From Podocnemis expansa (lineage: Eukaryota; Chordata; Testudines; Podocnemididae), in contig ML682003.1 in the NCBI GenBank assembly GCA_007922195.1, positions 4,196,028-4,260,027 of the forward strand: a DNA stretch of 64,000 nucleotides, given 5' to 3'. The position numbers and the translations under genes were made by a program. A model generated the notes under the pieces. It saw only the letters and a program-made list of their open reading frames with translations. It did not search any database and had not been told where the DNA came from. Positions 11,031-24,900 of this stretch are shown here, piece after piece (the first letter of the stretch is position 1; each line of letters begins with the position of its first letter).

Positions 11031-11282
11031 AAAAAAGAACTGGGTAAGGTCAGAGGATAAGCCCATCAACTGAGATCAAGTTCAGTCTCCTGTGTACCAG
11101 GCTGTGAGACTTCCCAGAATTAACTCCTATTTGAACAGGAGTTCCTTTTACCATGATTTAAAAACATCCAGTAGAGACCATGATGATCAAAGGTTAGTTA
11201 CCCTATCCTATTAAACATTTATCCCTTATTTCCCTGTCTGAGTTTATCTAGTATCAAGCCCCAGGGAAGTAGTCAAGTTAAG

Positions 11283-11550
11283 TCTAGTTTGGCGAAACAA
11301 ACAAGAAGTCCTGCGGCACTTGTAAAGACTAACACCACATTTATTTCCAGAGGGGAAGCCATATTAGTCCATGTACAGCAAAATCAGAGTGTCCTGGGGC
11401 ATCTTGCTAACAGATTTCTTCAGGAATAAGCTTTTGTGGGCTCCAAACCACTTCATCAGATGCATCTGACTAAGTGGGTTGAAGCCCATGAAAGCTTATG
11501 CTCGAAGAAACCTCAAGTCTATAGGGTGCCACAGGACTCTCGTTTTTAAT
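11283..11550. mobile_element. Compound turtle SINE region
   Basis: A partial SINE (AACAAGAAGTCCTGCGGCAC, 11290 onward) is followed by a second, divergent SINE with head AGAGGGGAAGCCATATTAGT and tail TGCCACAGGACTCTCGTTTT. The two copies are adjacent and rearranged. Confidence 0.75.
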
Positions 11551-11649
11551 GTATTTATTGCATGAGCTTCCATGGGTGTAATCCCACTTATCCGATGCAT
11601 GAAATGGAACAAATTCATGGGACAATGCAAACAGAACAGTAGATCTAAT

Positions 11650-12310
11650 ATCCATGTCATGTGAAATTAGAAGGGATGTTGAGAAGTCACCTAGTCCACC
11701 GACCATTGCAGAGGCAGGACCAAGAAAGCCTAGACCAGTGCTGACAGGTGTTTGGAGGTTTTTAAGAACCAGCTGGACAAGAGGGATTCTACACACTCCA
11801 CACCATTGGAGCTTAATTACACTCTGTTAGAATTTTTTCTTAATACCTAACTTAATCCTCCTTGCTCCAGATTAAGTCTGTTGGTGTCCTACCATCAGTA
11901 AACATGGAGAACAATTAGTCCCCATCCTCAGTAGTGCAGCCCTGAACATATATGAAGATTTCTCAGGTCCTTCACCTATCGTTCTTTTCTCCCAACTCAA
12001 TATCCCACATGCCCACTTAAAAACTTCCCTCATTGTTCAGGTTTTCTAAACCTTTTATCATTTTTGTTGCTCTCTTCTGGCCTCTCTCTAATCTTTCTCA
12101 AAGTGTGGTCTCAGAATTAGCCCAGCATTCCAGGTAAGGCCTCATCAGTGCTGAGCAGAATAGGACTGCTACCTGTCTTGCACACAAACCTCCTGTTAAA
12201 ATGTCCCCAGTTCTCTCTGCACTTAGAGCCCTTTTCTGCACATTCCCTGCAGTCCATGGGCCAGTGCTCTACAGCAGAATTTAGAACCATTAGAAACTCC
12301 TCATTCATTC
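11650..12310 (-). mobile_element. CR1 LINE fragment
   Basis: The minus strand carries CR1 3' features: the plus-strand strings TAGAAGGGATGTTGAGAAGT, TTGTTGCTCTCTTCTGGCCT and GGTAAGGCCTCATCAGTGCT are reverse complements of CR1 3' coding and untranslated sequence. It is heavily diverged. Confidence 0.75.
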
Positions 12311-12890
12311 AGTAAATCATGAGGATACTTGCTGAGTAACAAAGACATATTAATCAGTGATCAGACAGGTTTCCACAAGTACATTTCAGTTCATAGTTGC
12401 ATCCTGAAGTAAACAAGTAAAGGGCATCAACACAACTCTCTTTGGCCAACTTTGCTGTCAAACACACAAGCTCTCTCAACTGGGCCCCTACTTAAATACA
12501 GGGACTATACCCTCCTTAGAGCCCCACATGCCTCCGTTGCAAGAGGAATGCACACTGAAATGCAGGCACTGGATGAGAGACTATGTTTATAGTTTGTGGA
12601 TAATAAAAGCTGGGAGGGGTGGCAAGAACAGAACAGCCAATTACGATAAACATCAGCTCCTGAACATTTTGTGGCTGTTCCCAATGGGCTATTTTGTGGG
12701 CCCCCTTGCGATATCGGGATTTCAGTGACATGGGGATGACAGTTGGCTTTCCCCTGTTTTACAGTTTTGTAAACAAGTTGCACAAGAAGAAATTCCTGGG
12801 ATGTTGGCTACCCTCTTCTGATCATCTGTGCAACTGGCACACGCTTCAAGGAAAGACGCCCCACAGCATCTGCACTCAGGATCTCAACCT

Positions 12891-12896
12891 TTTATT
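12891..12896 (-). promoter_or_regulatory. EEF1D polyadenylation signal
   Basis: AATAAA on the minus strand lies 34 bp past the stop codon. A 3' UTR of only about 50-60 nt is typical of short, highly expressed translation-factor mRNAs. Confidence 0.75.
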
Positions 12897-12929
12897 AGTT
12901 GCAGCTTCAGAAAGGATAAACATTTGCTC

Positions 12930-12968
12930 TTAGATCTTGTTGAAAGCAGCTATGTCGACACTCTGCAC
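12930..12968 (-). CDS. EEF1D: EEF1D last coding exon
   Basis: After the acceptor CTGTTTCAG the exon reads [12 protein letters not shown] and stop TAA (12930-12932), identical to the mammalian C-terminus. A polyadenylation signal AATAAA follows on the minus strand at 12891-12896, so the 3' UTR is very short. Confidence 0.97.
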   Translation of the reverse strand: MQSVDIAAFNKI

Positions 12969-15900
12969 CTGAAACAGAACAAGAAACGCTGTTAGAGACC
13001 AGAAGACACACGCCAGACATTTAGATATACAGAAAAATCACTCACTGGGGTTCTCTCTTGGCAGAAACTTGCCCTAACCACTCCCAAGCTTATCAAGTAC
13101 AATTCTTTATTTAAAAGCAAACATGCTTGTAGCTCCAGTAGTCCCATGAGTGGTCAGAATTCATAACTACTGTTACTTAATATTCAGCTGAGCCCCCAAT
13201 CAGAGATAGAATCCGCATTGTGCTAGCAATTGTAGAAGCAGGTAAGAAAAGGCCCTCCATTCCAAAAACCTTACAAATTAAAACCAATTTCAAACTCACC
13301 CAATAGAAAGTTGATAAGCTCCATTTTTAATTAATCTGCAGGCCAGGATACAGCCTTGGGACCACAAGCTTCCCTGAATCCACAGACCTCCCACTGATGT
13401 CAAAGGGGAGTTTGTACACAAAGGTAGGAGGGGGCCTTTATGTATCAATTAACTAGGTCCCCATTTGTCAGTGTGCCTTACTGTCACCTTTGGCACCACT
13501 CAGTGGGGAAACAAGCAGCCTTCAGGATTGCCATGATTTCTGCCCTTAGGCCCCATCCATGTGTGTCTCCTCTGTTTACCCACATAGGAACCCTCACTTC
13601 AACCTCTGACAGACATCACTCAAATCCAAATCCTCTTGCCATTGGCTAAAATGACCAACACCTAACACCAACTTGCTGCTCCTGAATGGTCAACACAGTA
13701 AGCATCAGAAGCCAGCACCCAGCAAGAATGAAGACAAAAGAGGATCACGCCTCAGAGCCATAGCTCCAGGCTCTGTGTAGCCTCTGGAGCTGCATCCTTC
13801 CCCTCTTCATGTTTCCAAGGTTATCAGGGCAAATACAAGGCATAAGAACTCAAGTCTTCCTCCCTCTTCCCCCATGGAATTTTAAATGATGTAGAAATCT
13901 GAAGATACCATTGGTTAAAAACACACAAAGTGGGTCGATATCTGCTTGAAGAGGCCAGGTGTTTAAAAGCAAGGCACGAGGGGAGGACTTACAAAGTCTT
14001 CAAACTTGGTGATCTCCTCCTCTAGTACGTCTGTTCCAACCTTGTCATCCTCTACCACGCATTGGATCTGGAGCTTCTTGATGCCGTAGCCTACTGGAAC
14101 CAGCTTGGAGGCTCCCCACACCAGGCCATCCATCTGAATGGAGCGGACACACTCCTCCATCTTTGCCATGTCAGTCTCATCGTCCCACTGACAAAACATA
14201 AAAAGGGAACTTAGTTTACCTACGTGAACATTAGATGTGGGACTGTCCAGCAGGACTGAGGACGCTACAATCCTGAACGGTGCAAACTTAACAGAAACTG
14301 TGTGGTGCACGTTCTGGTTCTATACCACTGTTGGCAACGAGGGGTGTAACACTACTGCACAGGGCCGCAATCAGAAATGCATGGAAACGAGCTGGAACGC
14401 TTCAGTGCTCCGCACAGAACATGACTGACAAAATTATTCATTCTACTGGTAGCAAACAGATCAGTTAAGGCCACGCTGTAGTCAGTGATGCTTCAGTATT
14501 CTGCCCTTTCCACCCCATGGTTTCCCATCAGCCTATGTTAAGGAGTCCCTTCCCAAACCAGAGGAGCCTCTCTGAGAGGAATCTCTCCAGTGTGGCTCAG
14601 CATGAAGTGAGACCATGTAATTGCAGGTGCTGTGGATTCTGCATGCCTGGGGGGAAATGCTCAGAGTCACAGGTCACTTCTTGCATTATGAGCTTTCATG
14701 GGAGAAAATCCAAGCTCATCCAATAAATAAATTTGTTAGTCTTTAAGTGCCACAAGACTGTTTTGTTTTACTGAAGCAGACTCACACAACTGCCCCTTGT
14801 CATGTCACCTCTCGAAGCTGACACCCTGCAATGGAAGAACTAGTTCAGAGCCCTGAATAGCTGGTAAAAATACTGCTGAGCAGTTCTCTAGTCAGCTCAA
14901 GTTTTGTTCGATTGTGATTTTATGAGAGGTTTATATTTCATTGATTTTTTAATTTCAGGCTTCTGTTTCCCAATATTTATGCTCTAACAGGGAAGTTCCT
15001 TTTTCAAGTGGGCCTCCATGGAAACATGTGGTAGGCCAAGGTGTGAACATACAAATATGCTAGCCTGCCATAGGTTGGAACAGAAACATGTCCAAGCGCA
15101 CTACAGAACTTCTAGTTCACGGCAGCAAGATCCACCTGCCCACAAGAGAGCTTTAGATGTACACCCAAGGTGCCCACACACTGACTGATGTAAACAAGCC
15201 CCAAGAGAACGGCATTCTGAACCAGGAGTGGTAAACTGCAGCCCCAACCATCGTCTACAACTGCCATCTCCATTATGGAGCTGAACAGCTCGTGGCTCTC
15301 ATCACACAATGCTCCATGCTGACCCAAACAAGCACATGCTCATAAGTTCTGCAATTTGTGGGACAAATCACCCGCAATGGGCAGCTACAGACTGCAAGTT
15401 AGACTTAACTCACACACCCTGCAGCATTACAAACAATCTCAGTACAGGCACCCAAACATTAGAGCCAGAACATCAGCTGTGTAAGGAATCACAGAAGTTG
15501 CTTACAGGCTTGACATCTAGAAGGATGGAAGACTTGGCAATGAGGCCAGGTTTTTTAGACTTCTTCTCTGCATACTGGCGGAGTCGCTCTTCCCGAACTT
15601 TGGCAGCCTCCTGGTCTTCCTCTTCATCATCACTGCCAAAGAGGTCAATGTCATCATCGTCATCCTCAGATGGTCCTTCTTTCTTTGCAGGTGGAGCAGA
15701 AGGAAGTTCCACTTTCTTTACAGGAGTAGCACGTGATTCCACCTTCATTGGGGTGACATGCTTCATGGAAGCAGTGGGCCAAAAGGAGAGAGAAATTCAA
15801 GTAACATATAAAAAGCAGCAAACTCCATCCCACCCTATGTTCCCTCTAAGCTGTGCGCATGTGCGTGTGCACACAGGTTGTGAAACCTGTGCACACAACA

Positions 15901-18900
15901 AAATAAAGTGCGCACAAAAAAATTCAACAGTGGTAATATTTTTATGCTACCTTAAGTAGGTAATTTCAAATAGCATGTTTCAAATAAGGTTTTGTAACTT
16001 ATAAAATCATTTCCATCACAATATCAAAATAAAATTTAGATTTTATTTGCATCATACACATTTACTTCACTGCACTCACAAGTTTGACCACAATCACTGG
16101 CATGTGCACAGATTTGAACACTGGTTCCAAAAATTTGCACAAAAGAAATTTTTTGCACACGCAGCTACGAAAAGATAGAGGGAACACTGATCCCACCCCA
16201 GCCGTGCCCCAATATTATGACCTGACTTGCCAAAACAAGACTCTGTCACTGTCCAAAGGCAGGGCCAAAAGCCATGCAGTCAGAGCATGGCTCTTATCTT
16301 CAAGGTACTCAACAGCCTGGGACCAGCCCACCTAAAAGAGTTGGAGTGTCAGCTATCCTTCTGCCAGATACCTGCTCACAGCAGCATGAGCAGTTAAGAG
16401 TGATGCCCGAAACAAATTGCTCCAGTGCACAAATGGGTCCTTTCATAGGGAAGGGACAGAGAATGACCCACATGTTAACCTCATTGCTCAGTGACTTACT
16501 GGAAAATGGTTAGGGCCTGTCTACACAGCCAGGAAAAAACATAGCAGACCTGTGGCAGCCAACAAGCTCCTGGGATTTGGACTGTGGAGCTGTTATTGTG
16601 TAGACTTCTGAGCCCAGGATCAGGACCCTACCACTTCACGGAGCCTGGGAGCCAACACTCTAGCCCAAGCCTGGAAGTCTACACTGAAACAAAAAAGCCC
16701 TGTAAGCCAGAGTCAGCGGGCAGAGACCAGCTGTGGGCTTTCTTTCTCAGCCTGCAGAGAAATTATTTTTTCCTACTTGAAGCAGAGATTCTCCAGTGGG
16801 GAAGGCTTGTGAGAACCAAGAGATCCCACTGGGATTGGTGTCTCTTTGCTATACATCTAATATGTACTAAAAAGCTTAGTTTTCTTGGTGTGCCCCATTT
16901 ACACACAATAGGCTTCATTTCCAGCAAGTCTAAACTACTGACTTTGGCAGAGAGCTGTAAATTCAGCCCATCACATACCCCCTTCTCTGAGCCTAAAGCA
17001 GGTGATTACTGAGGGAGAAAGAGCAGCTCTAGAAGGCTCTGCTGGGAAGACCCTTGTGACCTCTCCACCAGTGCTGGCCTCTCCTCAGCAGCGGGGCATG
17101 AAGTATTCAAACTGACCTGGCACCTTGAGGAGTCAGTTACCTGGGTTGGTGGCGTTGGTGAGGGATGGTGAGATGCGGAGGATTTTTCTATTACGTTCAG
17201 GCGAGTTTCCAGCTTGGAAATGGCCAGCTGAAGATCTGCAACAACTAGAAAAGGGAGAAAGAATAATTCTTTGGTCAGGTCGAGATGAATCTGCTTTCAC
17301 TTTATACAGGCTACCAAAAAAATTCATTTGTCCCAACTAGAGAGAAATCCTTCCCCCAATGTCACATAAAACTACCAACAAAATATACATATTCACAAGG
17401 CTTCACCAACTTACCCTGAGTAAGGTGTGCCTGCCACTAGCTACTTAAGTCCAAAGTGTATTCTTGCCAGAGATCCCTCACTTACCACTACGGAGATTTT
17501 GATTCTCAATCTCCAGGTTAGCAATTCTTGCAACAAGCTCGTTTTGGTCACCACCAGCACCAGGAGAAGAGGTCGTGCTTGCACTCTGCAACAAGGAAAA
17601 TCTAGATGAAAAAACAGACTGTTCACCTAGTTACAGACTAAGACACACTGACCCTTTAAAGGAGGAAGGCAGAATTACAATATTGGAGAAAAGGAGATGA
17701 GATTTTACAGGCTGGCTAGGAAAGAGCTATTTTGACCTTAAACCTCTTAAAGCAGCTATTAATCACAAGAATTAGAATACAAGTCATGCGTCACTGAAAG
17801 AATTTCTGGTGAAGCTGGCTGGCTCAGAAGACCATCACATTTCTGCAGCCTCAAACTGCGGGCTACCTTCCCATCTGCAGCTCAAGCATAGAATCACAGA
17901 ATGATAGGGTTGGAAGGGACTGCAGGAGGTCATCTAGTCCAACTCCCCAGTCAAAGCAGGACTAACCCCAAATTAATCATCCCAGCTAGGGCCTTCCCAA
18001 GCCACGCCTTAAAAACCTTTACGGATAGAGATTCCAGCACCTCCCTAAGTCACCCATTCCAGTACTTTATCACACTTGTAATGAAAAGCTTTTCCTAAGG
18101 TCCAACCTAGACCTCCCCAACTGCAACTTGAAGTTATTGTTCCTTCTTCTTTCATCTGCCACCACTGAGAACAACCTGGCTTCATTCTCCCTCAAATCCC
18201 CCTTCAACATCTCTCTAATGCACCTCACAACATTTACAAATATTGACTATAACACCCCTGAGGGGGTGGGGGAGTGCCTTAAAATATAGATAAGTTAAAA
18301 AAAAAAAGATAGAAAACTGAAGTAACTTGGCTGAGGTCATACAATAGGTCAACAGCAATGGCAGGAACAGAACATATGAACCTATGGTTAGCAAAAGACT
18401 CAAAACAGCAAACACCTCAATTTACCCATCTCCACCCTGAACCTGTTGTTCAGACCCAGCATGGCCATTCTTAGCTCTGTGGTGAATCACTTAGTGGCAC
18501 AAGCAAATCAGGAAGGTGGAAACCATGATATGCTTTGCAGTAGCTCCCACCTGGTCTTGTATCTAGGACACCAAGGACCCTCCCGCAGTTTGTTTTGTAT
18601 TTTTTTTTAAAGCTGCACAACCTGCTCTTTGTGTGGCCACACTGCTAGAGGTGACTCTGAAGCATGCTCCCAACTTGGGGTGGGTCAGCAAAGGCTGGGA
18701 GTGCTGTGGAGGCAGCAAGAATAAGAGGAGCATCTTCTACCCTCCCAACAGTCCCCCTCCAACTATAAGAGGCACACACTGAAGAATGCCAGATGCAGCC
18801 CTCAGGTAAAGATTACTGTTCTGGTACAAAGCTTTGGATTAACAGGCAGAGGTAGGACGAAAGAAACCTCCTGCTCCCAGCCTGTGATTGAGCATGGCTT

Positions 18901-21900
18901 CCACACAGCACAAGAAATGCCAAAATCTGAATTCTCAACCACGGAGGAAACCATTCATGATCAGCACAGGCCACCAAAAATAAATGTAGATCTGGAATCC
19001 AGGGTTTTAGCTAGGAACTAGGACAGTTAGCTACCTAATGAGCCCTTAAGACTTATCTACTTCAACTGTAAGCTCTGACAGTCTGCCTAGGGACAGATTA
19101 CATGAAAGACAGCTCATGTATTACAGTGTGGCGCTGGGTGGTAGGTAAATGCTCTGCAAGAATTCATCAGATCACCTGGGCCCATGCATTGTGGCATGTG
19201 GTTTGTGTCCAAACAGCAGCTGCTTCTTTCTCCAGTTTGTTCTCAAAAGACAGACAGACAGACAACCAGTCAATTAGTTGCCCTCCATCCCCAAAAAGAC
19301 TTACAATCGAGCAACCTGACTTTTTCTTGAGTTGGGCAGGTGGGGCTTCTTGGGGCCTATTCGGAACTGCCTTGCGCTGGGAAGGGTAAAAGGTTTGGGA
19401 GTTTGAGGAAAAATATAACATGAAAAGGGAGGAAAACACTTCACTCATGCCTGGCTTGGGCATTCAAATACAGGTGTGACATCCGCATGCAGGAAAACCA
19501 TTCAGCTTCATCATGGCAGTGAGCCACACCTCCACAGCATCCACATTCAGAAACACCATCATGCTACACAGAAAGAGCCAAGAGGAAAGGCTGAAAACAG
19601 CGCTGTGCTAAAGCTTCCTAGTCAGCTTTGGCTTCAACTGCTGAGCTAAGATGCAGGTATGCTAGATGTTAACACTGCCAGCTTGTAGTTCACCCCCGAG
19701 TACTTCCCAAGAAGACTGAGGCCAGGACTAAGAATCAAGAGGTCTGGATTCCATCACTACCCTGACCTTGACTTGCTGTGCAATCCTAGGCCAGCTTCCC
19801 CAGCTGCGAAGCAACAAAGAAAGCACTCTTCGCAAGCACTAAGTACCATTATATGTAGCATTTTTTATCTTCAAAGCACTGGACAAAAACTAACTAATTA
19901 ACCGTAGCACTCTGGTGTGATAGCTAAGTATCCCCGTTTCACAGAGGGGAAACCAAGGCACAGAGGGTATGTCTGCACAGGAATCAGAAGGCATATGCTG
20001 CAGGCCCACACAAGCCAACACCGATCAAGTACGCTCACTATGAACAGCAGTGAAGTCACAGCAGTATGGGCTAGCCACCCGAGCTCATACCCATAGTCCC
20101 AACACAAGATCGTACTGTTCCACGGCAGCTTCAGTGCCACTTCAAGCAAGTAGCCGGATCAAAGCTAGCTCAGATGTGTGTATATGTACAGAAACCATGC
20201 CTACCGAACATGATGTAGACACGCCCTGATAAGTTAACCAACTTCCTTAAGACAGACAATCAGCAGCACTCAGGAATTACTAGCTCCCAGCAAAATCCAG
20301 ACCATCCTGGCTCTCCTCCTACAGACAAAGCCACACTACAGGACAGCTCACATGACAGAAGTTGTCAGCTGTGGCTTCCCTCACCATCTCAAATTGGTGA
20401 GGAGAACAATTTAACTGCTAGGACAACCAGACTGATCACCAGTCATTTCTTAGTACAGACTTGCCTTACAAGGCCATCACTATTCCTGCTCAGTCAGCCA
20501 GGAGGTGTGCAAGGCTAAAACTCATTGAACCTCAGCCATTTTCACTCTGAGCTCTATTTACAAGATCAGGTCCAAGAACAAAATATAGCTAGTTTAATGA
20601 AATGAGTGAATACTGACAAAAGTCTTCCATCATCCATGTCACAGGCACAAGAAAACAGATTAGATAAGGATAATGATTTAACATACAAACTACATTAGAG
20701 GTAGAAAAATAACTGAACATGCCCACTCTTCAGATACCATAAAGAATAAAAACTTCTCTCATTCTGAAAACTACTACACTGTATTTGTGGCATGTAAAAC
20801 TACAACTTTAAAGCAAAATAGTTTTACTTGAACCACAGTACCACGCAAGATGGTGCCTGGGGAATTTATCGCAAAACTCACATATGGTTCAAGAGGAGTT
20901 CCATTTGAAGTTCCATTAAAAAAAAAGAAACCTGCCCCTTATAGTTGCGAAGAGAGGCTCAAAGACAGGAGCCAAATACAAACCAATATACAATCTTGTG
21001 TCAAACCCCTTAGCTAACTATTTCACTGGACATTTTGGCTAAAACTTTGTTCATCTCAGCCCCAAGACAACACTCATTTTTTGGGGTGAGGGCATTCAAT
21101 TTGTACGAGGTCTGACAAAAAGGAGTATTTACCTATTTTATATTTCACATGTTTGTACTAACCAACTTTCCACAGTCCTCACTGAGGACCCCATAGACTT
21201 TGGAAAAATATTCTAAGATTATTTATTGTAGTCACTTCATAATTACTTAATTGCAAGGCCAAAATTTAAGTGGCATAAAAGCCTGTTACAAATGTTTCAT
21301 ACTGTACTGGCTCACAGCATGGTTACATTTAAGAGTTATGGAACAGTGATGCTCTACCAAGCTGGAGGTTTGCGTCAACAGCCTTTTCTCCTCTCAAACA
21401 CAGCAATTAAAACCTGCACTGAGGTGACATTAATGTTGTAAATTTAAACATTTCAGCCACAAAAAGTTGTTGGCTAACAAGAGTGACACCTGCAACCTGG
21501 GTATCTAGTCAGGGGTTAAACAGGACTGGGCAAATTGGGTGAGTTAACATTCACTTAAAGACTAGTTAGTCTTTAAGTGCCACACGACTCCTCTTTTTTT
21601 TTTTTTTTTTTTTTTTTGCTGGACTAGACTAACACTGCTATCCCTTTGGAAATTAACATTCACTTCCTTGCATGCTGCCAAGATCCAAAGGGGGTAGCTG
21701 TGTTAGTCTAGTTCATTGGCACCTAAAGACTAACAAATTTATTTAGTGCATAGGCTTTTGTGGGAGAAAATCCCACTTCCTCAGACTCTTCTGTAATTTC
21801 CCTCATTTTCAAAGCGTCTGAGGAAGTGGGATTTTCTCCCATGAAAGCTCATGCACTAAATAAATTTGTTAGTCTTTAAGTGCCACAGTACTCCTCATTT

Positions 21901-24900
21901 TACATTCACTTCCTGTTTGACATCTGCAAAGCTTTATTAACAGTTTTGTATTTAATAACAGACCTATTTTAAAAATGGGAACTGTGCCCCCTCAGCGTAA
22001 GCATCTAGCAAAACAGGCACTGGAGTACAGCAGGGCAGTCTGGAAAAGCCGCTCTGTTGGCCCATGGCTTTGTGAGGTCGCCATTTTGCAGGGTTACAAA
22101 GATTAGGAAGAGAAAGACTGACAGATATGCCCTGGAAACAAGAACTCTGGTACATTTATTCCTATGTGCAGTCAAGTGTCCTTCCCTCTTACTTTGGATT
22201 AAAAGGTGCCAAGAGGAAACAGTGCAAAACCGCCTAAACTAAAATTCTATCAAGGATGAGAATTCACATGCAAAAAAGTTGGACATTCAAAGATTAAGGT
22301 TCCCACAGCATCACTGACTTGGTCACATTGCGTGTGAACTGTAATGTTTACAGGGAACCTTTGTTTTCAGTTCCTGATTTCAACAGAATTAAATGCTCAG
22401 CTTTGAATTAAGAGTTCAAACAGCCACACAGCAGCCACCAAATAACAGTCTACAAGGTGGATCTCTCAGCCTCCCTGGAGAAGCCCCAAGAATTGCATAG
22501 ATGTGGGCAAGTAAAACAATCCATGAGCATTTTGTCGGTTTATGTAGTAAAGAATGTAGTATCTAGCCCTGTAGCTATCCCACAGGTCCCAGCCATCTGA
22601 ACCTTTCCAGCTGACATTTGTACTTCAATATATTTTTGTAATTAAGAATCTGGAATGTTAAATCTACCAGAGTGAGTAAGACATCCCTTCGTTACAAAAT
22701 GCAGGGATCCTGCAACCCTTTCTTTCTAGCCTCAAGCATCTGCACAATTAAAATACACAAGGAAAAGAATACAAATGCATACACGCAGAATACACGGACA
22801 ACTAGATCTTCTCTGCAAAAGAACACTATGGATCTCAGAACAAAATACCCCACTCAATGTTACTCTGAGAAGTACACACACAATACAGGAGTCTACCCTG
22901 CCTGTTTTCAATGCAACACCAAACTGCCCACTTACAAATTGTCACGACTACACTAACCTGAGTAAAACAAGAGTGCAAAGGTGAGATAAAGGGAAATGAG
23001 ACTATAGTTACAGCACTTGCATTCTGCTGCCAGATATTATTTCCCGGCACCTCAGGATAACAGGATGAATTTACAGATGTCACTCTAATAACTGATTAAA
23101 CACTGAGGATAGAGGAATGAATGATGGGAAAGGATTAGAAGGTGCCTATAATTCTGTCTATGTAAGCGTAAGTTAAACTAGATAAAAGAGCATCAACAAT
23201 TGGAGAGGAAAGGAAATTGGGAGAGTTTAAAATCCAGAAGTGTAGATTCATTTTATGCAAGCCCAACCCAACCCAGGTGTCATCAAAATTTCTTCACCTA
23301 GTACAGGGAACTTGTCTGTACTAGTGTATCTAACAGGCCCTCATAGTGTCTCTGTCTGGCCCGGGAGGAATTAAGTCCTACCATTTGCTGCTACCAGGTG
23401 CTATTACTGCACTTCATTAGCAAAAATCCTAGCCAGGTGCCTCTGCTACTGAATCTAGGTCTGTGGATTTATTGGGCTGTTTGACTGGAGTCAGCTGTAC
23501 CGGTCACCTGGCCAGGGCCAGCGCAGCACAGCTGCACCCAACACCTGAACAAGGGGCAAAACCTTCCTGCACATGAACATACAGAAAGTCCTCCGAATTT
23601 ACTACCATGTCAGAGCAGGTGCTGGGGACTGGGCTGTTCCTGGAAGGTTCAGTTAAGCTGAGCTATGAGGTTCTTCCCATGCTGCACTTCCTGCAAGAAC
23701 AGGGCCAGGCTTTCACCCACATGGGAGCAGCTACTCCACCTGTGCAGGGTCACCTTTAACATTACCACCTGGGTACCTCAAACATGCCTCCCCCACTCAA
23801 AGGGTGCTGAGTGACCCCATTTTACAGAGGGAAATATAGAGAGGTTAAGTGACTTGCTTTTTATCTGCAGGAGAGCAGGGAAAAGAACCCAGGACTTTTG
23901 AGTCCTGGTCCAGTGCCCTAATCACACCGATTCTGTGGTCACAGCACTCAACAGAATTTCTGGGGTCAATTCCCAGCTCTGTCAGACTTCCTGGGGCAAG
24001 TCGCTTTACTTTGTGCCTCAGTTCCCCACCTACAAAACCGAGACAGCACCATCTTCTTGGTCCTGCCTATTTAGACCAAGTCTTTCAGGGCTGGGATTGC
24101 ATTATGCTGTACTTTTGGATAGCGTCTAGCCCACTGGGGTCCTGTCCTCAGTCAGGCCTCTAGACACCCCTGTATTGCAGATAAAGCCCCTTCCATTATC
24201 TCTTTGGGAACTGGGGCTTGCCAAACTGATGACTATATCTGAAGAAATTGCTATCTCTGGTCTCCACTGCACATGCAAACACAAAACAGATGTACAAACT
24301 CCCAGCAAGGCTAGGGCACCAAAAGCTTCCAAGAACCTCTGGGCTTCCAGTGTATTTCAGTCACATTACAAAATGAATCAGCAGTCCTTTGCTTTCCCAC
24401 ACAGCACTGAGTCAATGCATTCCTGCTGCAATGCTGTTCTGTGGGCACACACTAATGGTACAGAACAGAAGAATGTTAGCATCAGATGGGAGAGCTAAAG
24501 CGAATATTATAAAAGCAGATGTGTCCATGCAAAGCAGAATGAAAGGTATGTGCAAATAAATGTTTCTGGCATCTTTCTTTAAAAAAATCTTTTCTGGGAA
24601 GATGCAAACTGCAACCTCAGATTTCTTCCACTGAACCATATTTATACATTTCTAGATAATGACTGTTCAACTGCAATATTAATATTTTCAACAGATCCAT
24701 AAAATGCAACCAGGAAAAATAAAATTCTTCCATCTTCCCATCTATCCCTGGTGCCAGACAACAGTTAGCTCTTTCTCTGGATTAGCAACTGAAGTTCCCA
24801 TACTTTAGCTCTCCCTCCCACCACCAAACTACTGCATCCTAAACATAAAACCCAACAGTTTGTTGTCAGACTAAAATTCAAGTATGCTGCCTAACCAGGC

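Larger units (their letters stand above)
8678..12890. other. NAPRT-EEF1D intergenic region
   Basis: The two minus-strand genes are separated by about 4.2 kb. It contains the NAPRT promoter, a hAT-like remnant (about 8811-9087), a CR1 broken by a DNA element and a SINE (9885-11030), a compound SINE region (11283-11550) and another CR1 (about 11650-12310). No additional gene is visible. Confidence 0.75.
12969..19304. other. EEF1D 3' introns (between the last exons and the cassette exon)
   Basis: Apart from the exons at 13993, 15506, 17141 and 17486, this stretch holds a SINE (14682-14800), a MITE with TTCCCTCT ends (15839-16186), a possible Harbinger-like fragment (about 16510-16700) and a CR1 (17886-18220). 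I see nothing recognisable in 12969-13990 or 18220-19300. Confidence 0.7.

Noticed and set aside
15309..15959. 216-codon plus-strand frame
   Set aside because: It is the antisense of the EEF1D acidic exon (Ser-rich because the sense strand is Asp/Glu-rich).
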